Shown here: piece after piece, positions 1 to 6,485 of the stretch | Numbering within the stretch: the first letter of the stretch is position 1 | How the letters are laid out: each line of letters starts with the position of its first letter | NCBI GenBank assembly: GCA_028870815.1 | Contig: JAGWOU010000074.1 | Coordinates: forward strand, 1-7,466 | From: Rhodospirillales bacterium | GTDB lineage: Bacteria; Pseudomonadota; Alphaproteobacteria; Acetobacterales; Acetobacteraceae | Reading direction: 5' to 3' | Length of the DNA stretch: 7,466 nt | Translations under genes and position numbers: made by a program | The notes under the pieces: model-generated | Database searches by the model: none | Told to the model about the DNA's origin: nothing | Seen by the model: only the letters and a program-made list of their open reading frames with translations

Positions 1-1700
1 TGGATCAGCTTGGCCTCGTCATTCCCGAAGCCATAGCTTTCATTCAGGATTCTCTCGTCGTGCTTGCGGAACAATTCGATGGCGTGCCGGGTTTGCTCCT
101 CGGGAATTTCCAGCTCATCCAGAACGATTTCGGTCAATCGCAGGGAGGAGAAAAACGTCTCGCGCACGAACAAGTCAACGCCTGCCCCCATCAGCAGATG
201 TACGTGGTGGCGGTTGCGCGCCCTGGCCACCACCCGCAGCTGTGGAAATTTACGCCGCACCATTTCCGCCACGGCCACCCCGGCCGTCATGTCATCCAGC
301 GCAATCACCAGCACCTTCGCGCTTTCCGCGCCGGCGGAGCGCATCACCTCCTCGCGCGCCGGGTCTCCATAAAATACTTTCACGCCGAAGCGGCGAACGA
401 AATCCACCTGGGATGAGCTGCGGTCCAAGGCCGTGTAGCGGATATTCTGCATCGCCAGCACGCGCCCGACAATCTGCCCCACGCGCCCGAACCCGCAGAT
501 GATCACCGGGGCGGATTGCGTGTCCTCGAACTTGTCGAACGGGCGCTGCTTCTTCTTTGCTTCCAGCTTCGGCATCACGAAGCGTTCCGATCCGGCGAAC
601 AGGATCGGCGCCACCATCATTGAGAGCGCCACCACCAGCGTGGCCTCCGCCGCCAGAGCTTTGTCCAGCGTGCCCGCCGCCACCGCCGCCGCGAACAGCA
701 CAAAGCTGAATTCGCTGCCCTCCGGCAGGGCTAGGGCAAAGCGCAGGGCCGCGCCGGACAGGCGGCGGCGCAGATAGCTGACCACGTAGGCAATGCCCGC
801 TTTCACCACGGAAAGCCCAATTACCAGGAGCAGAATTTCCAGCGGCCTGTGCTCCAGCAGCCCCAGGTCGACGGACATACCGACGGAGATGAAGAAGAAC
901 CCCAGCAACAGCCCCTCGAAGGGCTCGATGTCAGCCTGCAACTCGTGGCGGTATTCCGAATCCGAAACCATCACACCGGCCAGGAATGCGCCCAGCGAGG
1001 CCGAGAGCCCCGCCCAGTGCGCCAGCGCCGCCGTACCCACCACCAGAAGCAGCGCAGTGGCGGTGAATACTTCCGGCACTTTGGCTGCCGCCACCATGCG
1101 GAACACATAAGGCACCAGCAGATAGCCGCCCGCCAGAATGGCCGCCACCACGGCCGCCCCCCGCGCCACCGCCACCCAGGAGAAATGTTCCGTGTCGCCG
1201 CCTGCCAAAATGGGCAGCAGGGCCAGCACCGGAATCGCCGCCATGTCCTGGAACAGCAGCACGGCAAAGGCGTCGCGCCCCGGTATGGTGGGCAGCAGAT
1301 TGCGTTCAGACAGCAACGGCAAGGTGATGGCGGTGGAAGACAGCGCCAGCCCGATGCCCAGCACCACAGCATCGCGCAGCGGCACGCCAAACAGCATCAA
1401 AATGCCAGCCAGCACCAGGGAGGTAGGCACCATCTGCCCCAGCCCGAGCCCGAACACCGCTTTGCGCAGCACCCATAAACGATGCGGCCGCAGTTCCAGC
1501 CCGATCAGGAACAGCAGCATGGTCACGCCGAGTTCCGACACATCGCTGATCTCGTTCACATTGGTCACCAGCCCCAGCACGGAAGGGCCGATGACCACCC
1601 CCGCGGCGAGGTAGCCAAGGATGCTGCCGAGCCCGGCGTAACGGGAAAGCGGCACGGCCAGTACGATGGCGGCCAGAAGAATGAGCAGAGTGAGGAACAT
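1..1700 (-). CDS. KefB/KefC-like monovalent cation:proton antiporter (CPA2 family), C-terminus cut by window edge
   Basis: This is an inner-membrane antiporter expected to exchange K+ (or another monovalent cation) for protons. 566 codons are visible. Residues 1 to about 380 form the hydrophobic Na+/H+-exchanger domain, with a LLLFLIGLEL-like segment near 61-70, GLALSSTAI at 117-125 and the Kef-type QD pair at Q151-D152. Residues 252-268 (HELQADIEPFEGLLLG) match the cytoplasmic regulatory loop typical of KefB/KefC. From about 398 a Rossmann RCK/TrkA-N domain begins, with GFGRVG at 413-418. E. coli KefB and KefC are about 600-620 residues, so perhaps 35-55 residues lie off the left edge. The ATG at 1700 is preceded by AAGGA with a 7-base spacer. 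It lies 85 bases downstream of the ubiquinone-type monooxygenase and has its own promoter-like sequence. No KefF/KefG ancillary gene is visible, so glutathione gating is not established. Family assignment is secure; the transported ion is inferred. Confidence 0.93.
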   Translation of the reverse strand, partial: MFLTLLILLAAIVLAVPLSRYAGLGSILGYLAAGVVIGPSVLGLVTNVNEISDVSELGVTMLLFLIGLELRPHRLWVLRKAVFGLGLGQMVPTSLVLAGILMLFGVPLRDAVVLGIGLALSSTAITLPLLSERNLLPTIPGRDAFAVLLFQDMAAIPVLALLPILAGGDTEHFSWVAVARGAAVVAAILAGGYLLVPYVFRMVAAAKVPEVFTATALLLVVGTAALAHWAGLSASLGAFLAGVMVSDSEYRHELQADIEPFEGLLLGFFFISVGMSVDLGLLEHRPLEILLLVIGLSVVKAGIAYVVSYLRRRLSGAALRFALALPEGSEFSFVLFAAAVAAGTLDKALAAEATLVVALSMMVAPILFAGSERFVMPKLEAKKKQRPFDKFEDTQSAPVIICGFGRVGQIVGRVLAMQNIRYTALDRSSSQVDFVRRFGVKVFYGDPAREEVMRSAGAESAKVLVIALDDMTAGVAVAEMVRRKFPQLRVVARARNRHHVHLLMGAGVDLFVRETFFSSLRLTEIVLDELEIPEEQTRHAIELFRKHDERILNESYGFGNDEAKLI

Positions 1701-1707
1701 GCTCTGT

Positions 1708-1712
1708 TCCTT
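1708..1712 (-). promoter_or_regulatory. Ribosome binding site of the Kef-like gene
   Basis: On the minus strand AAGGA stands 7 bases before the ATG at 1700, within TTTAAGGAACAGAGC. It is a good Shine-Dalgarno match and fixes this ATG as the start. Confidence 0.7.
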
Positions 1713-1744
1713 AAAGGAAAATCGCGGTCTGCGTGTTAAATATC

Positions 1745-1761
1745 AAACATTATAAGTGTTT
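1745..1761 (-). promoter_or_regulatory. Candidate promoter -10 box (TATAAT) within a small dyad, upstream of the Kef-like gene
   Basis: The 85-base gap between the monooxygenase stop and the Kef start is AT-rich compared with its surroundings. It holds a perfect TATAAT on the minus strand (1754 down to 1749), which predicts a transcript start near 1742 and a leader of about 40 bases. No convincing -35 hexamer is found at 16-18 bases upstream. The -10 box is embedded in an inverted repeat with arms AAACA (1745-1749) and TGTTT (1757-1761), which could be an operator. The match is seen in the sequence; promoter function is inferred. Confidence 0.45.
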
Positions 1762-1785
1762 AGCACTCGTATAGGCGCGTAAGCC

Positions 1786-2967
1786 CTACCGCCCCATGGC
1801 CGCTAGCATGAAACGCTGCTTCAGGCGCGGCATGCGCTCCACCGCCGCCAGGCCGAGGTCCCGCACCAGCCGCACCGGCGGGGAGTTGTTGGAGAACAGC
1901 CGGTCCAGAACGTCCATGCCCAGCAGCATCGCCATGTTGATGGGCCGTTGCTTCGCCTGATAGGCGCGCAGCACGGACTCCGCCCCGGGGTCTTCCGCGG
2001 CACCCGCCAGATCCAGCAGCACAGCGGCATCCCGCAGGCCCAAATTCAAGCCCTGGCCCGCGATGGGGTGCACGCCATGCGCTGCATCTCCGGCCAAGGC
2101 CAGCCGCGTGTCGTAATAACGCGCCGCGTACATGGCATAGAGCGGGTAGAGCCAGCGCCGCCCGGCCAGTTCCAGCCGCCCCAGCCGGTTGCCTAGCCGC
2201 GCCTGCACGGCCCGCAGCAGTCCGGCATCGTCCATGCCATAGAGCAGCTTCGCGTTGGTATCGCTTTCGGTGAACACGATGGCGGAAATGTTGGGGTATT
2301 CCGCCGTGCCGGTCATCGGCAGCACCGCGAACGGCCCGCCGGGCAGGAAATGTTCCAGCGCCACGTTCTTGTGCGGCACCTCATGCGCCACGGCAAAAAT
2401 CACCGCCGTCTGTTTGTAGGGCAGGCGGGTGACGCTGATGCCTGCCTGATTGCGCAGCGGCGATTGCCGGCCTTCCGCCGCCACCACCAGCTTCGCCTCG
2501 AACCGTTCATCCGCCACCTGCACAATGGCGCTCTCCGCATGGCGGCTCACCAAAGCCTCCGCCGGGGCGCGGACAATCACGTTTGATTCCGCCAACGCCG
2601 CATTCAGCGCCACGCGCACGGAGCGCGCCTCGATGATCCAGCCGAACGGGTCGTCGCCCACGGCTTTATGGTCAAAATGCAGTTTCAGGGGCGAGGGCGC
2701 GCGGCCCGGTTTGCCGTCCGTCACGTCGATATCCAGAATCGGGCAAGGCGCGAAGGGCAGGCGTTCCCACAACCCGGCCTCTTGCAGCAGGGGCTTGCAC
2801 CCATGCGCGATGGCATAGGCGCGCCCGTCGAAATCCGGGTTCTCCATGGGCTTCAGATCGGCCTTGTCGACCAGGAGAACCTTGCGGCCCCGTGCCGCCA
2901 AGGCCAGAGCCAGAGTGCCGCCCACCGGGCCGGCGCCCACCACCGCGATATCGCATGCTTGCGTCAT
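1786..2967 (-). CDS. FAD-dependent monooxygenase of the UbiH/UbiF/VisC/COQ6 family, probable ubiquinone-biosynthesis hydroxylase
   Basis: A 393-residue flavoprotein of the size usual for this family (about 380-410). Members use NAD(P)H and O2 to hydroxylate the ring of ubiquinone precursors, usually at the inner membrane. The N-terminal FAD-binding GxGxxG is G11-A12-G13-P14-V15-G16, with D34 ending the second strand as the likely ADP-ribose ligand. The GD motif that contacts FAD ribityl and phosphate is at G293-D294, followed by AAHGVHPIAGQGLNLGLRD (295-313), the diagnostic UbiH/VisC signature. The central DG motif reads AAEGRQSPLR (163-172), so E165 replaces the usual Asp. The ATG at 2967 has only a weak upstream CAGG. 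The gene runs in the same direction as Amt1 (101 bases upstream) and the Kef gene (85 bases downstream), but no functional link between the three is evident. Which ring position it hydroxylates (UbiH, UbiF, UbiI, UbiL or UbiM type) cannot be decided from sequence. Confidence 0.9.
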   Translation of the reverse strand: MTQACDIAVVGAGPVGGTLALALAARGRKVLLVDKADLKPMENPDFDGRAYAIAHGCKPLLQEAGLWERLPFAPCPILDIDVTDGKPGRAPSPLKLHFDHKAVGDDPFGWIIEARSVRVALNAALAESNVIVRAPAEALVSRHAESAIVQVADERFEAKLVVAAEGRQSPLRNQAGISVTRLPYKQTAVIFAVAHEVPHKNVALEHFLPGGPFAVLPMTGTAEYPNISAIVFTESDTNAKLLYGMDDAGLLRAVQARLGNRLGRLELAGRRWLYPLYAMYAARYYDTRLALAGDAAHGVHPIAGQGLNLGLRDAAVLLDLAGAAEDPGAESVLRAYQAKQRPINMAMLLGMDVLDRLFSNNSPPVRLVRDLGLAAVERMPRLKQRFMLAAMGR

Positions 2968-3022
2968 GCGCCTAGCCTGCCAGAGTTTCGCGCCGCCGGA
3001 AACACCACCGGCTGAAACGCAA

Positions 3023-3047
3023 GACGGCGCCCATGAAGGGCGCCGTC
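3023..3047 (-). terminator. Hairpin 3' of amt1, probable weak or factor-assisted terminator
   Basis: A perfect 10-bp inverted repeat, GACGGCGCCC (3023-3032) and GGGCGCCGTC (3038-3047), with a 5-base loop, begins 22 bases past the Amt1 stop. On the minus strand the stem is followed by TTGCGTTTC rather than a clean T-run, so intrinsic termination may be inefficient. A second, weaker stem (GCCGG/CCGGC, 2995-3012) lies just downstream. Confidence 0.6.
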
Positions 3048-3068
3048 CATGTAGGCCAATGGCGGGGG

Positions 3069-4463
3069 TTAGTCGCCCAGGACCGGGACTTTCTGGCCGT
3101 CGGCGTAAATCGCGTAGGCTTCCTCGCCATGCACCGCGTCGTCACCGATCAGCAGCGTTTCATCATCCATGCGCAGCTTCACGAACAGGCCGATGACTTT
3201 CAGCAGAATAAAGGTGCCGACGATGTTATAGACGATGATGAACGCGGCGCCGTAAATCTGCAGCATGAACTGATGGAAGTCGCCGTAGAACAAGCCGGTC
3301 ACGGAGACGGCGTCGTTCTTGGTGCCATACCATTCAATCATCTTGGGGTCAGCGAGGAGGCCGACACCCAGGCCGCCGACGATCGCCGCCACACCGTGCG
3401 TGTGGATCACGCCCAGCACGTCATCCACCTTGCGCATGGCGCTGGTTTTGCCGAGCCAGTTCCAGGTCATCCAGGGCAGTGCCGCAGCGGCGATGCCAAT
3501 GATGATGGCGCCGGTGCCATTCACGTAACCGGCGGCGGGGGTGATGGCGACGAGGCCGGTGATCATGCCGTTCACCGCACCCAGGATGGAGGGCTTGCCA
3601 TAGGCCAGCACGTCCATCAGCGTCCAGGTGAGCAGCGCGGCGGCGGTGGCGGTGTGGGTGTTCAGCACGCCCACGCCGGCATCGGCATTTGCTGTGAACG
3701 GATCGCCGCCATTGAAGCCGGACCAGCCAAGCCAGAGCAGGCCGGCGCCGGCCATGGTGATCAGCAGATTATTCGGCTGGAAGCTTTCACGGTCGCGCGG
3801 CAGGCGCGGGCCGATGATCGCCGCGGCGGTGAAGCCGGAAACGGCGGAAGCCAGATGGATGACGTAACCACCGGAATAATCGATGACACCCGCGGCGTCC
3901 TTATAGCCAAGCCAGGCGCCAAGGCCTGAAAGCCAGCCACCGCCCCACAATGAATAAGCGCCGACGGAATAGATAAACGTCGTCCAGAGCGGTACGAAAA
4001 TCATCCAGGCCTTGAAGCTGACACGGCCAAGTATCGAGCCGAGCAGGATGATCGGCGTGATAGCGGCGAACACAAACTGGAAGTACACCATCGTGGCCTG
4101 GCCATAGCCAAGGGCTGGCATGGCGGCGGCGGCGGAGGGGATGATCGCCTCTTTCTCCATATTGTAGGCGGAGGTGGTCGGGTCGAGATGCCCGACGAAA
4201 GGCCCAAGGCCGAATGGCAGGTTCAACCATGGTTTGCCGAAGGACATGTTGTAGGCCCACAGCACCCAGGCGATTAGAACCGCCGAGAAGGCATAAAACA
4301 CCATGAAGGCCGAGTTAACGGCCCATTTTTTCTTAACTGCACCGCCATAGAGCAGCGCCAGGCCCGGAATGCTCATTATGCCGACAAAAGTGGCGGCGGT
4401 AAGCTGCCAGGCGTTGTCTCCTGTATCCAGCCAGTTGCCTGGCAAAGCTTGTACGATTGTCAT
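3069..4463 (-). CDS. amt: Ammonium transporter Amt1 (Amt/MEP/Rh family, divergent HxH subfamily)
   Basis: A 464-residue polytopic inner-membrane channel protein that takes up ammonium, expected as a trimer of 11-helix subunits. The family signature runs from D195 to R220 (DYSGG...VIHLASA). Pore residues by alignment to E. coli AmtB are F132 (F107), W183 (W148), D195 (D160), H203 (H168), F260 (F215) and H356 (H318). The second pore histidine sits in an unusual HTHG (354-357) where AmtB has VHG. The periplasmic loop around 75-122 is longer than in AmtB. The C-terminal tail carries GDDAVHGEEAY (440-450), like the AmtB tail that meets PII proteins. I chose the ATG at 4463 because GGAG precedes it by 8 bases. 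The frame stays open to an ATG at 4565, but that codon has no ribosome site and lies within the sigma-54-type promoter. No signal peptide is visible. No glnK is adjacent. Divergent from the second transporter. Confidence 0.95.
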   Translation of the reverse strand: MTIVQALPGNWLDTGDNAWQLTAATFVGIMSIPGLALLYGGAVKKKWAVNSAFMVFYAFSAVLIAWVLWAYNMSFGKPWLNLPFGLGPFVGHLDPTTSAYNMEKEAIIPSAAAAMPALGYGQATMVYFQFVFAAITPIILLGSILGRVSFKAWMIFVPLWTTFIYSVGAYSLWGGGWLSGLGAWLGYKDAAGVIDYSGGYVIHLASAVSGFTAAAIIGPRLPRDRESFQPNNLLITMAGAGLLWLGWSGFNGGDPFTANADAGVGVLNTHTATAAALLTWTLMDVLAYGKPSILGAVNGMITGLVAITPAAGYVNGTGAIIIGIAAAALPWMTWNWLGKTSAMRKVDDVLGVIHTHGVAAIVGGLGVGLLADPKMIEWYGTKNDAVSVTGLFYGDFHQFMLQIYGAAFIIVYNIVGTFILLKVIGLFVKLRMDDETLLIGDDAVHGEEAYAIYADGQKVPVLGD

Positions 4464-4471
4464 TGTTGCGT

Positions 4472-4475
4472 CTCC
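4472..4475 (-). promoter_or_regulatory. Ribosome binding site deciding the Amt1 start
   Basis: On the minus strand GGAG stands 8 bases before the ATG at 4463. The in-frame upstream ATGs at 4565 and 4553 have no comparable site, so this motif decides the start. Confidence 0.65.
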
Positions 4476-4548
4476 ATGCGTCCCAGCCAAAGTCAGTTGC
4501 ACATGGCGCCACGCCACAATGTTTCGCGCGGCATCCGTGAAAAATTCA

Positions 4549-4564
4549 AGCATGTTTTGTGCCA
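4549..4564 (-). promoter_or_regulatory. Sigma-54 (RpoN)-type promoter for amt1
   Basis: Read on the minus strand, 4564 to 4549 is TGGCACA-AAAC-ATGCT, against the RpoN consensus TGGCACG-N4-TTGCW. The invariant GG and GC are exactly 10 bases apart (4563-4562 and 4551-4550). The only clear deviations are A for G after TGGCAC and A for the first T of TTGC. The predicted transcript start is near 4538, giving a leader of about 75 bases to the ATG at 4463. Nitrogen control of amt genes by NtrC/RpoN is well known; use of this site is inferred. Confidence 0.6.
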
Positions 4565-4690
4565 TGACTTACGGGCCATTCACGGTTCAGCCCAAAGCGC
4601 GAAATCACGCTGCCGCACCGCCCAAAAAGGCCGGGTTTCGCAAAGCCGCCGCTTAAAATTGCAGCAAAAAACAAGGTAATGGACTTGTTT

Positions 4691-4709
4691 CACCGGCAAT
4701 ATGGCGGTG
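4691..4709. repeat. Interrupted palindrome between the divergent amt genes
   Basis: Arms CACCG (4691-4695) and CGGTG (4705-4709) flank nine bases whose inner positions also pair partly (CA with TG), giving seven of nine symmetric pairs. It could be an operator for a dimeric regulator. The spacing does not fit an NtrC site. Chance occurrence is quite possible. Confidence 0.25.
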
Positions 4710-4756
4710 CGCGCGGGCCGGGATCGAGGGGCGTTCGCATATCTTTCTGGAACATT

Positions 4757-4786
4757 TGCACATTTTTTATGCAAAAATGTTTCGCA
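4757..4786. promoter_or_regulatory. Candidate NtrC enhancer: three TGCA-like half-sites in 13-bp steps
   Basis: TGCA-N9-TGCA (4757-4773) has the 17-bp geometry of NtrC sites (TGCAC-N7-GTGCA), as at E. coli glnA. A second overlapping 17-mer, TGCA-N9-CGCA (4770-4786), shares the middle half-site, so GC dinucleotides fall at 4758, 4771 and 4784. The first site also sits in a longer inverted repeat, AACATTTGCA against TGCAAAAATGTT. The cluster lies about 140 bases upstream of the predicted amt2 start and about 230 upstream of that of amt1, plausible enhancer distances. The inner CC/GG bases of the consensus are missing, so binding is inferred. Confidence 0.45.
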
Positions 4787-4878
4787 ACGTGTGCCATTGC
4801 TGTGGCCAGAATTTTAGCGCGCCGCCACCACGCCGCGTTTGAGCGGATAAAATTTCTGAAAGATTTTGTTTTTTCGGA

Positions 4879-4894
4879 TGGCATGCTCCTTGCT
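4879..4894 (+). promoter_or_regulatory. Sigma-54 (RpoN)-type promoter for amt2
   Basis: TGGCATG-CTCC-TTGCT matches the RpoN consensus TGGCACG-N4-TTGCW at all but one defined position (T for C). GG (4880-4881) and GC (4892-4893) are exactly 10 bases apart. The predicted transcript start is near 4904, leaving a leader of about 90 bases before the ATG at 4997. A similar element faces the opposite way upstream of amt1, which strengthens both calls. Confidence 0.7.
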
Positions 4895-4996
4895 TCGTTA
4901 TCTGCGCTTGTAACGCACTGAGCTTTCATGATCACGCGCTGCCGGCCTGTTCGGGCTCCGGGCCGTCAAGGCAACGCAATGAGGAACGAGGACTTG

Positions 4997-6310
4997 ATGA
5001 CGAAAAGATCCCTTTTAGGCGTGCCTGTAGGCCTCGGCCTGACAGCGTTCGGCTGCGCGCCCGCCATGGCGCAGACCGCTGCCCCGACCCTTAACTCGGG
5101 CGACACCGCCTGGATGCTGACCTCTTCCGCCCTCGTGCTGATGATGACGGTGCCAGGGCTGGCCTTGTATTACGCTGGCCTGCTGCGGAAGAAGAACATG
5201 CTCGCCATGCTGATGCAGTGCTTCTTTACCACGGCGCTGGTCACCGTCCTGTGGTGCATCGTTGGTTACAGCCTGGCGTTTACCGCCGGTTCCGGCCCGC
5301 TGGCGCCGCTGTTCGGTGGCTTCTCCCGCGTGATGCTGATGGGAACGGGGCTGAACGGCCTCTCCGGCACCATTCCCGAAACGGTGTTCGCCTTCTTCCA
5401 GTGCACCTTCGCCATCATCACCCCGGCCCTGTTCCTGGGCGGCCCGGCTGACCGCCTGAAGTTCTCCTCCTCCATGGTGTTTGTCGGCATCTGGCTGCTC
5501 GCGGTGTACTGCCCGATCGCGCACATGGTCTGGGGTCCTGGCGGCTTCCTGGCCAATCTGGGCGTGCTGGACTTCGCCGGCGGCACCGTCGTGCATATCG
5601 ACAGCGCCGTGCCCGGCCTGATCGCCGCGATCATGGTTGGCAAGCGCGGAGGTTATGGTCGTGACAACATGGCGCCCGCCAACATGGCTTACACCATGAT
5701 CGGCGCCTCCCTGCTGTGGGTTGGCTGGTTCGGCTTCAATGCTGGTTCCGCCCTCACCGCCGGTGGTCTGGCAGGTATGGCCGCCATCAACACCCAGCTC
5801 GCCACCTCTGCCGCTGTCCTCTCCTGGGTGATCGTGGAATGGATGGTGAAGGGTAAGCCCAGCATGCTTGGTGGCGTTTCCGGCGCCGTTGCCGGTCTTG
5901 TTGCCATCACCCCTGCTTGCGGCTTCGTTGGGGTTGGCGGTGCGCTGGTCATCGGCCTGGCCGCGGGCGTGGTCTGCTTCTGGGGCGTCACCGGCTTCAA
6001 GGGCATGTTCGGCTATGACGACGCGCTGGACGTCTGGGGCGTGCATGGCCTCGGCGGCATCCTGGGCGCGCTGCTTACCGGCGTGTTCGCGCTGAAGGCT
6101 GTTGGTGGCCACTCCGGCCTGATCGAGGGCAACCCGGGTCAGGTTCTCATCCAGCTCGAGGGCATCATCACCACCATCGTGTACGATGCCGTCGTCAGCT
6201 ATGTCATCCTCAAGCTGATCGATCTCACCATGGGCCTGCGGGTTACCAAGGAAGACGAGATCGAGGGGCTCGACATCACCCAGCATGGCGAGGTTGTCTC
6301 CCACGGTTAA
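4997..6310 (+). CDS. amtB: Ammonium transporter Amt2 (canonical AmtB type) with signal peptide
   Basis: A 437-residue inner-membrane ammonium channel, close in length and motif order to E. coli AmtB (428). Residues 1-25 look like a cleaved signal peptide: KR at 3-4, a hydrophobic core, and AMA before Q26. The family signature runs from D192 to R217. Pore residues by alignment to AmtB are F138 (F107), W179 (W148), D192 (D160), H200 (H168), F247 (F215) and H350 (H318), so the transport pore looks intact. The tail LRVTKEDEIEGLDITQHGE matches the AmtB tail bound by GlnK. Upstream in-frame ATGs exist at 4979 (AAGG, 7-base spacer; a real alternative) and 4928 (no ribosome site). I favour 4997 because GAGGA precedes it by 4 bases and it gives a conventional, basic signal-peptide start. 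The gene is preceded by a sigma-54-type promoter and followed by a strong terminator, so it is probably monocistronic. No glnK is adjacent. Confidence 0.95.
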   Translation: MTKRSLLGVPVGLGLTAFGCAPAMAQTAAPTLNSGDTAWMLTSSALVLMMTVPGLALYYAGLLRKKNMLAMLMQCFFTTALVTVLWCIVGYSLAFTAGSGPLAPLFGGFSRVMLMGTGLNGLSGTIPETVFAFFQCTFAIITPALFLGGPADRLKFSSSMVFVGIWLLAVYCPIAHMVWGPGGFLANLGVLDFAGGTVVHIDSAVPGLIAAIMVGKRGGYGRDNMAPANMAYTMIGASLLWVGWFGFNAGSALTAGGLAGMAAINTQLATSAAVLSWVIVEWMVKGKPSMLGGVSGAVAGLVAITPACGFVGVGGALVIGLAAGVVCFWGVTGFKGMFGYDDALDVWGVHGLGGILGALLTGVFALKAVGGHSGLIEGNPGQVLIQLEGIITTIVYDAVVSYVILKLIDLTMGLRVTKEDEIEGLDITQHGEVVSHG

Positions 6311-6336
6311 ACCGGTCCCGTAGGATCGCTTCTGAA

Positions 6337-6366
6337 CCCTCCCGGCACCCGCCGGGAGGGTTTTTT
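6337..6366 (+). terminator. Strong rho-independent terminator of amt2
   Basis: A perfect 10-bp stem, CCCTCCCGGC (6337-6346) and GCCGGGAGGG (6351-6360), with a 4-base loop ACCC, is followed directly by six T (6361-6366). Two A at 6335-6336 can pair with the first T bases. It begins 26 bases after the amt2 stop and separates it from transketolase. Confidence 0.93.
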
Positions 6367-6485
6367 CTTGCCCGCGCCGCCAGGGCGCCCCGAGATGGAT
6401 CGCAGCCATGCGCGCTACGTTGGGCGGGGTACCGCCGCTGCAGCCCTGCTTCTTGCACCGCCGGGTTGATGACAGGCACGTGTAG

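Larger units (their letters stand above)
4464..4996. other. Divergent intergenic control region between the two ammonium transporter genes
   Basis: About 530 bases without a credible gene. The part from about 4740 to 4880 is clearly more AT-rich than its flanks. It holds one sigma-54-type promoter facing each gene, an NtrC-like cluster at 4757-4786 and a dyad at 4691-4709. Short reading frames crossing it lack ribosome sites and family features. No glnK or other PII coding sequence is present here, which is where it is usually found. Confidence 0.8.

Noticed and set aside
849..1478. A 209-codon plus-strand frame opposite the Kef-like antiporter, rich in Gln and His
   Set aside because: The Gln/His bias comes from reading Leu/Val/Met codons of a membrane protein backwards.
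3033..3929. A 298-codon plus-strand frame opposite amt1
   Set aside because: Low-complexity, His/Gly/Asp-rich product antisense to a clear ammonium transporter; no domain recognised.
4635..4787. Exact 9-base direct repeat GTTTCGCAA at 4635-4643 and 4779-4787
   Set aside because: A 9-base repeat in about 500 bases has a substantial chance of arising at random.
4839..4867. Sigma-70 promoter TTGAGC-N17-GATTTT upstream of amt2
   Set aside because: The -10 match is poor, and a far better sigma-54 element lies just downstream.
4928..4996. Amt2 start at the first in-frame ATG (4928)
   Set aside because: No ribosome site, and the added Arg/Pro-rich residues would precede an otherwise normal signal peptide. 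The alternative at 4979 remains possible.
5015..6409. A 464-codon open frame on the minus strand opposite amt2
   Set aside because: It is an antisense shadow of a high-GC gene. Its product is rich in His, Gly, Ala and Gln with no family motif, and it overlaps a well-supported AmtB with intact pore residues.
6395..6469. A 24-codon small open frame between amt2 and tkt
   Set aside because: No Shine-Dalgarno sequence, no recognisable product, and it starts only about 30 bases after a strong terminator.
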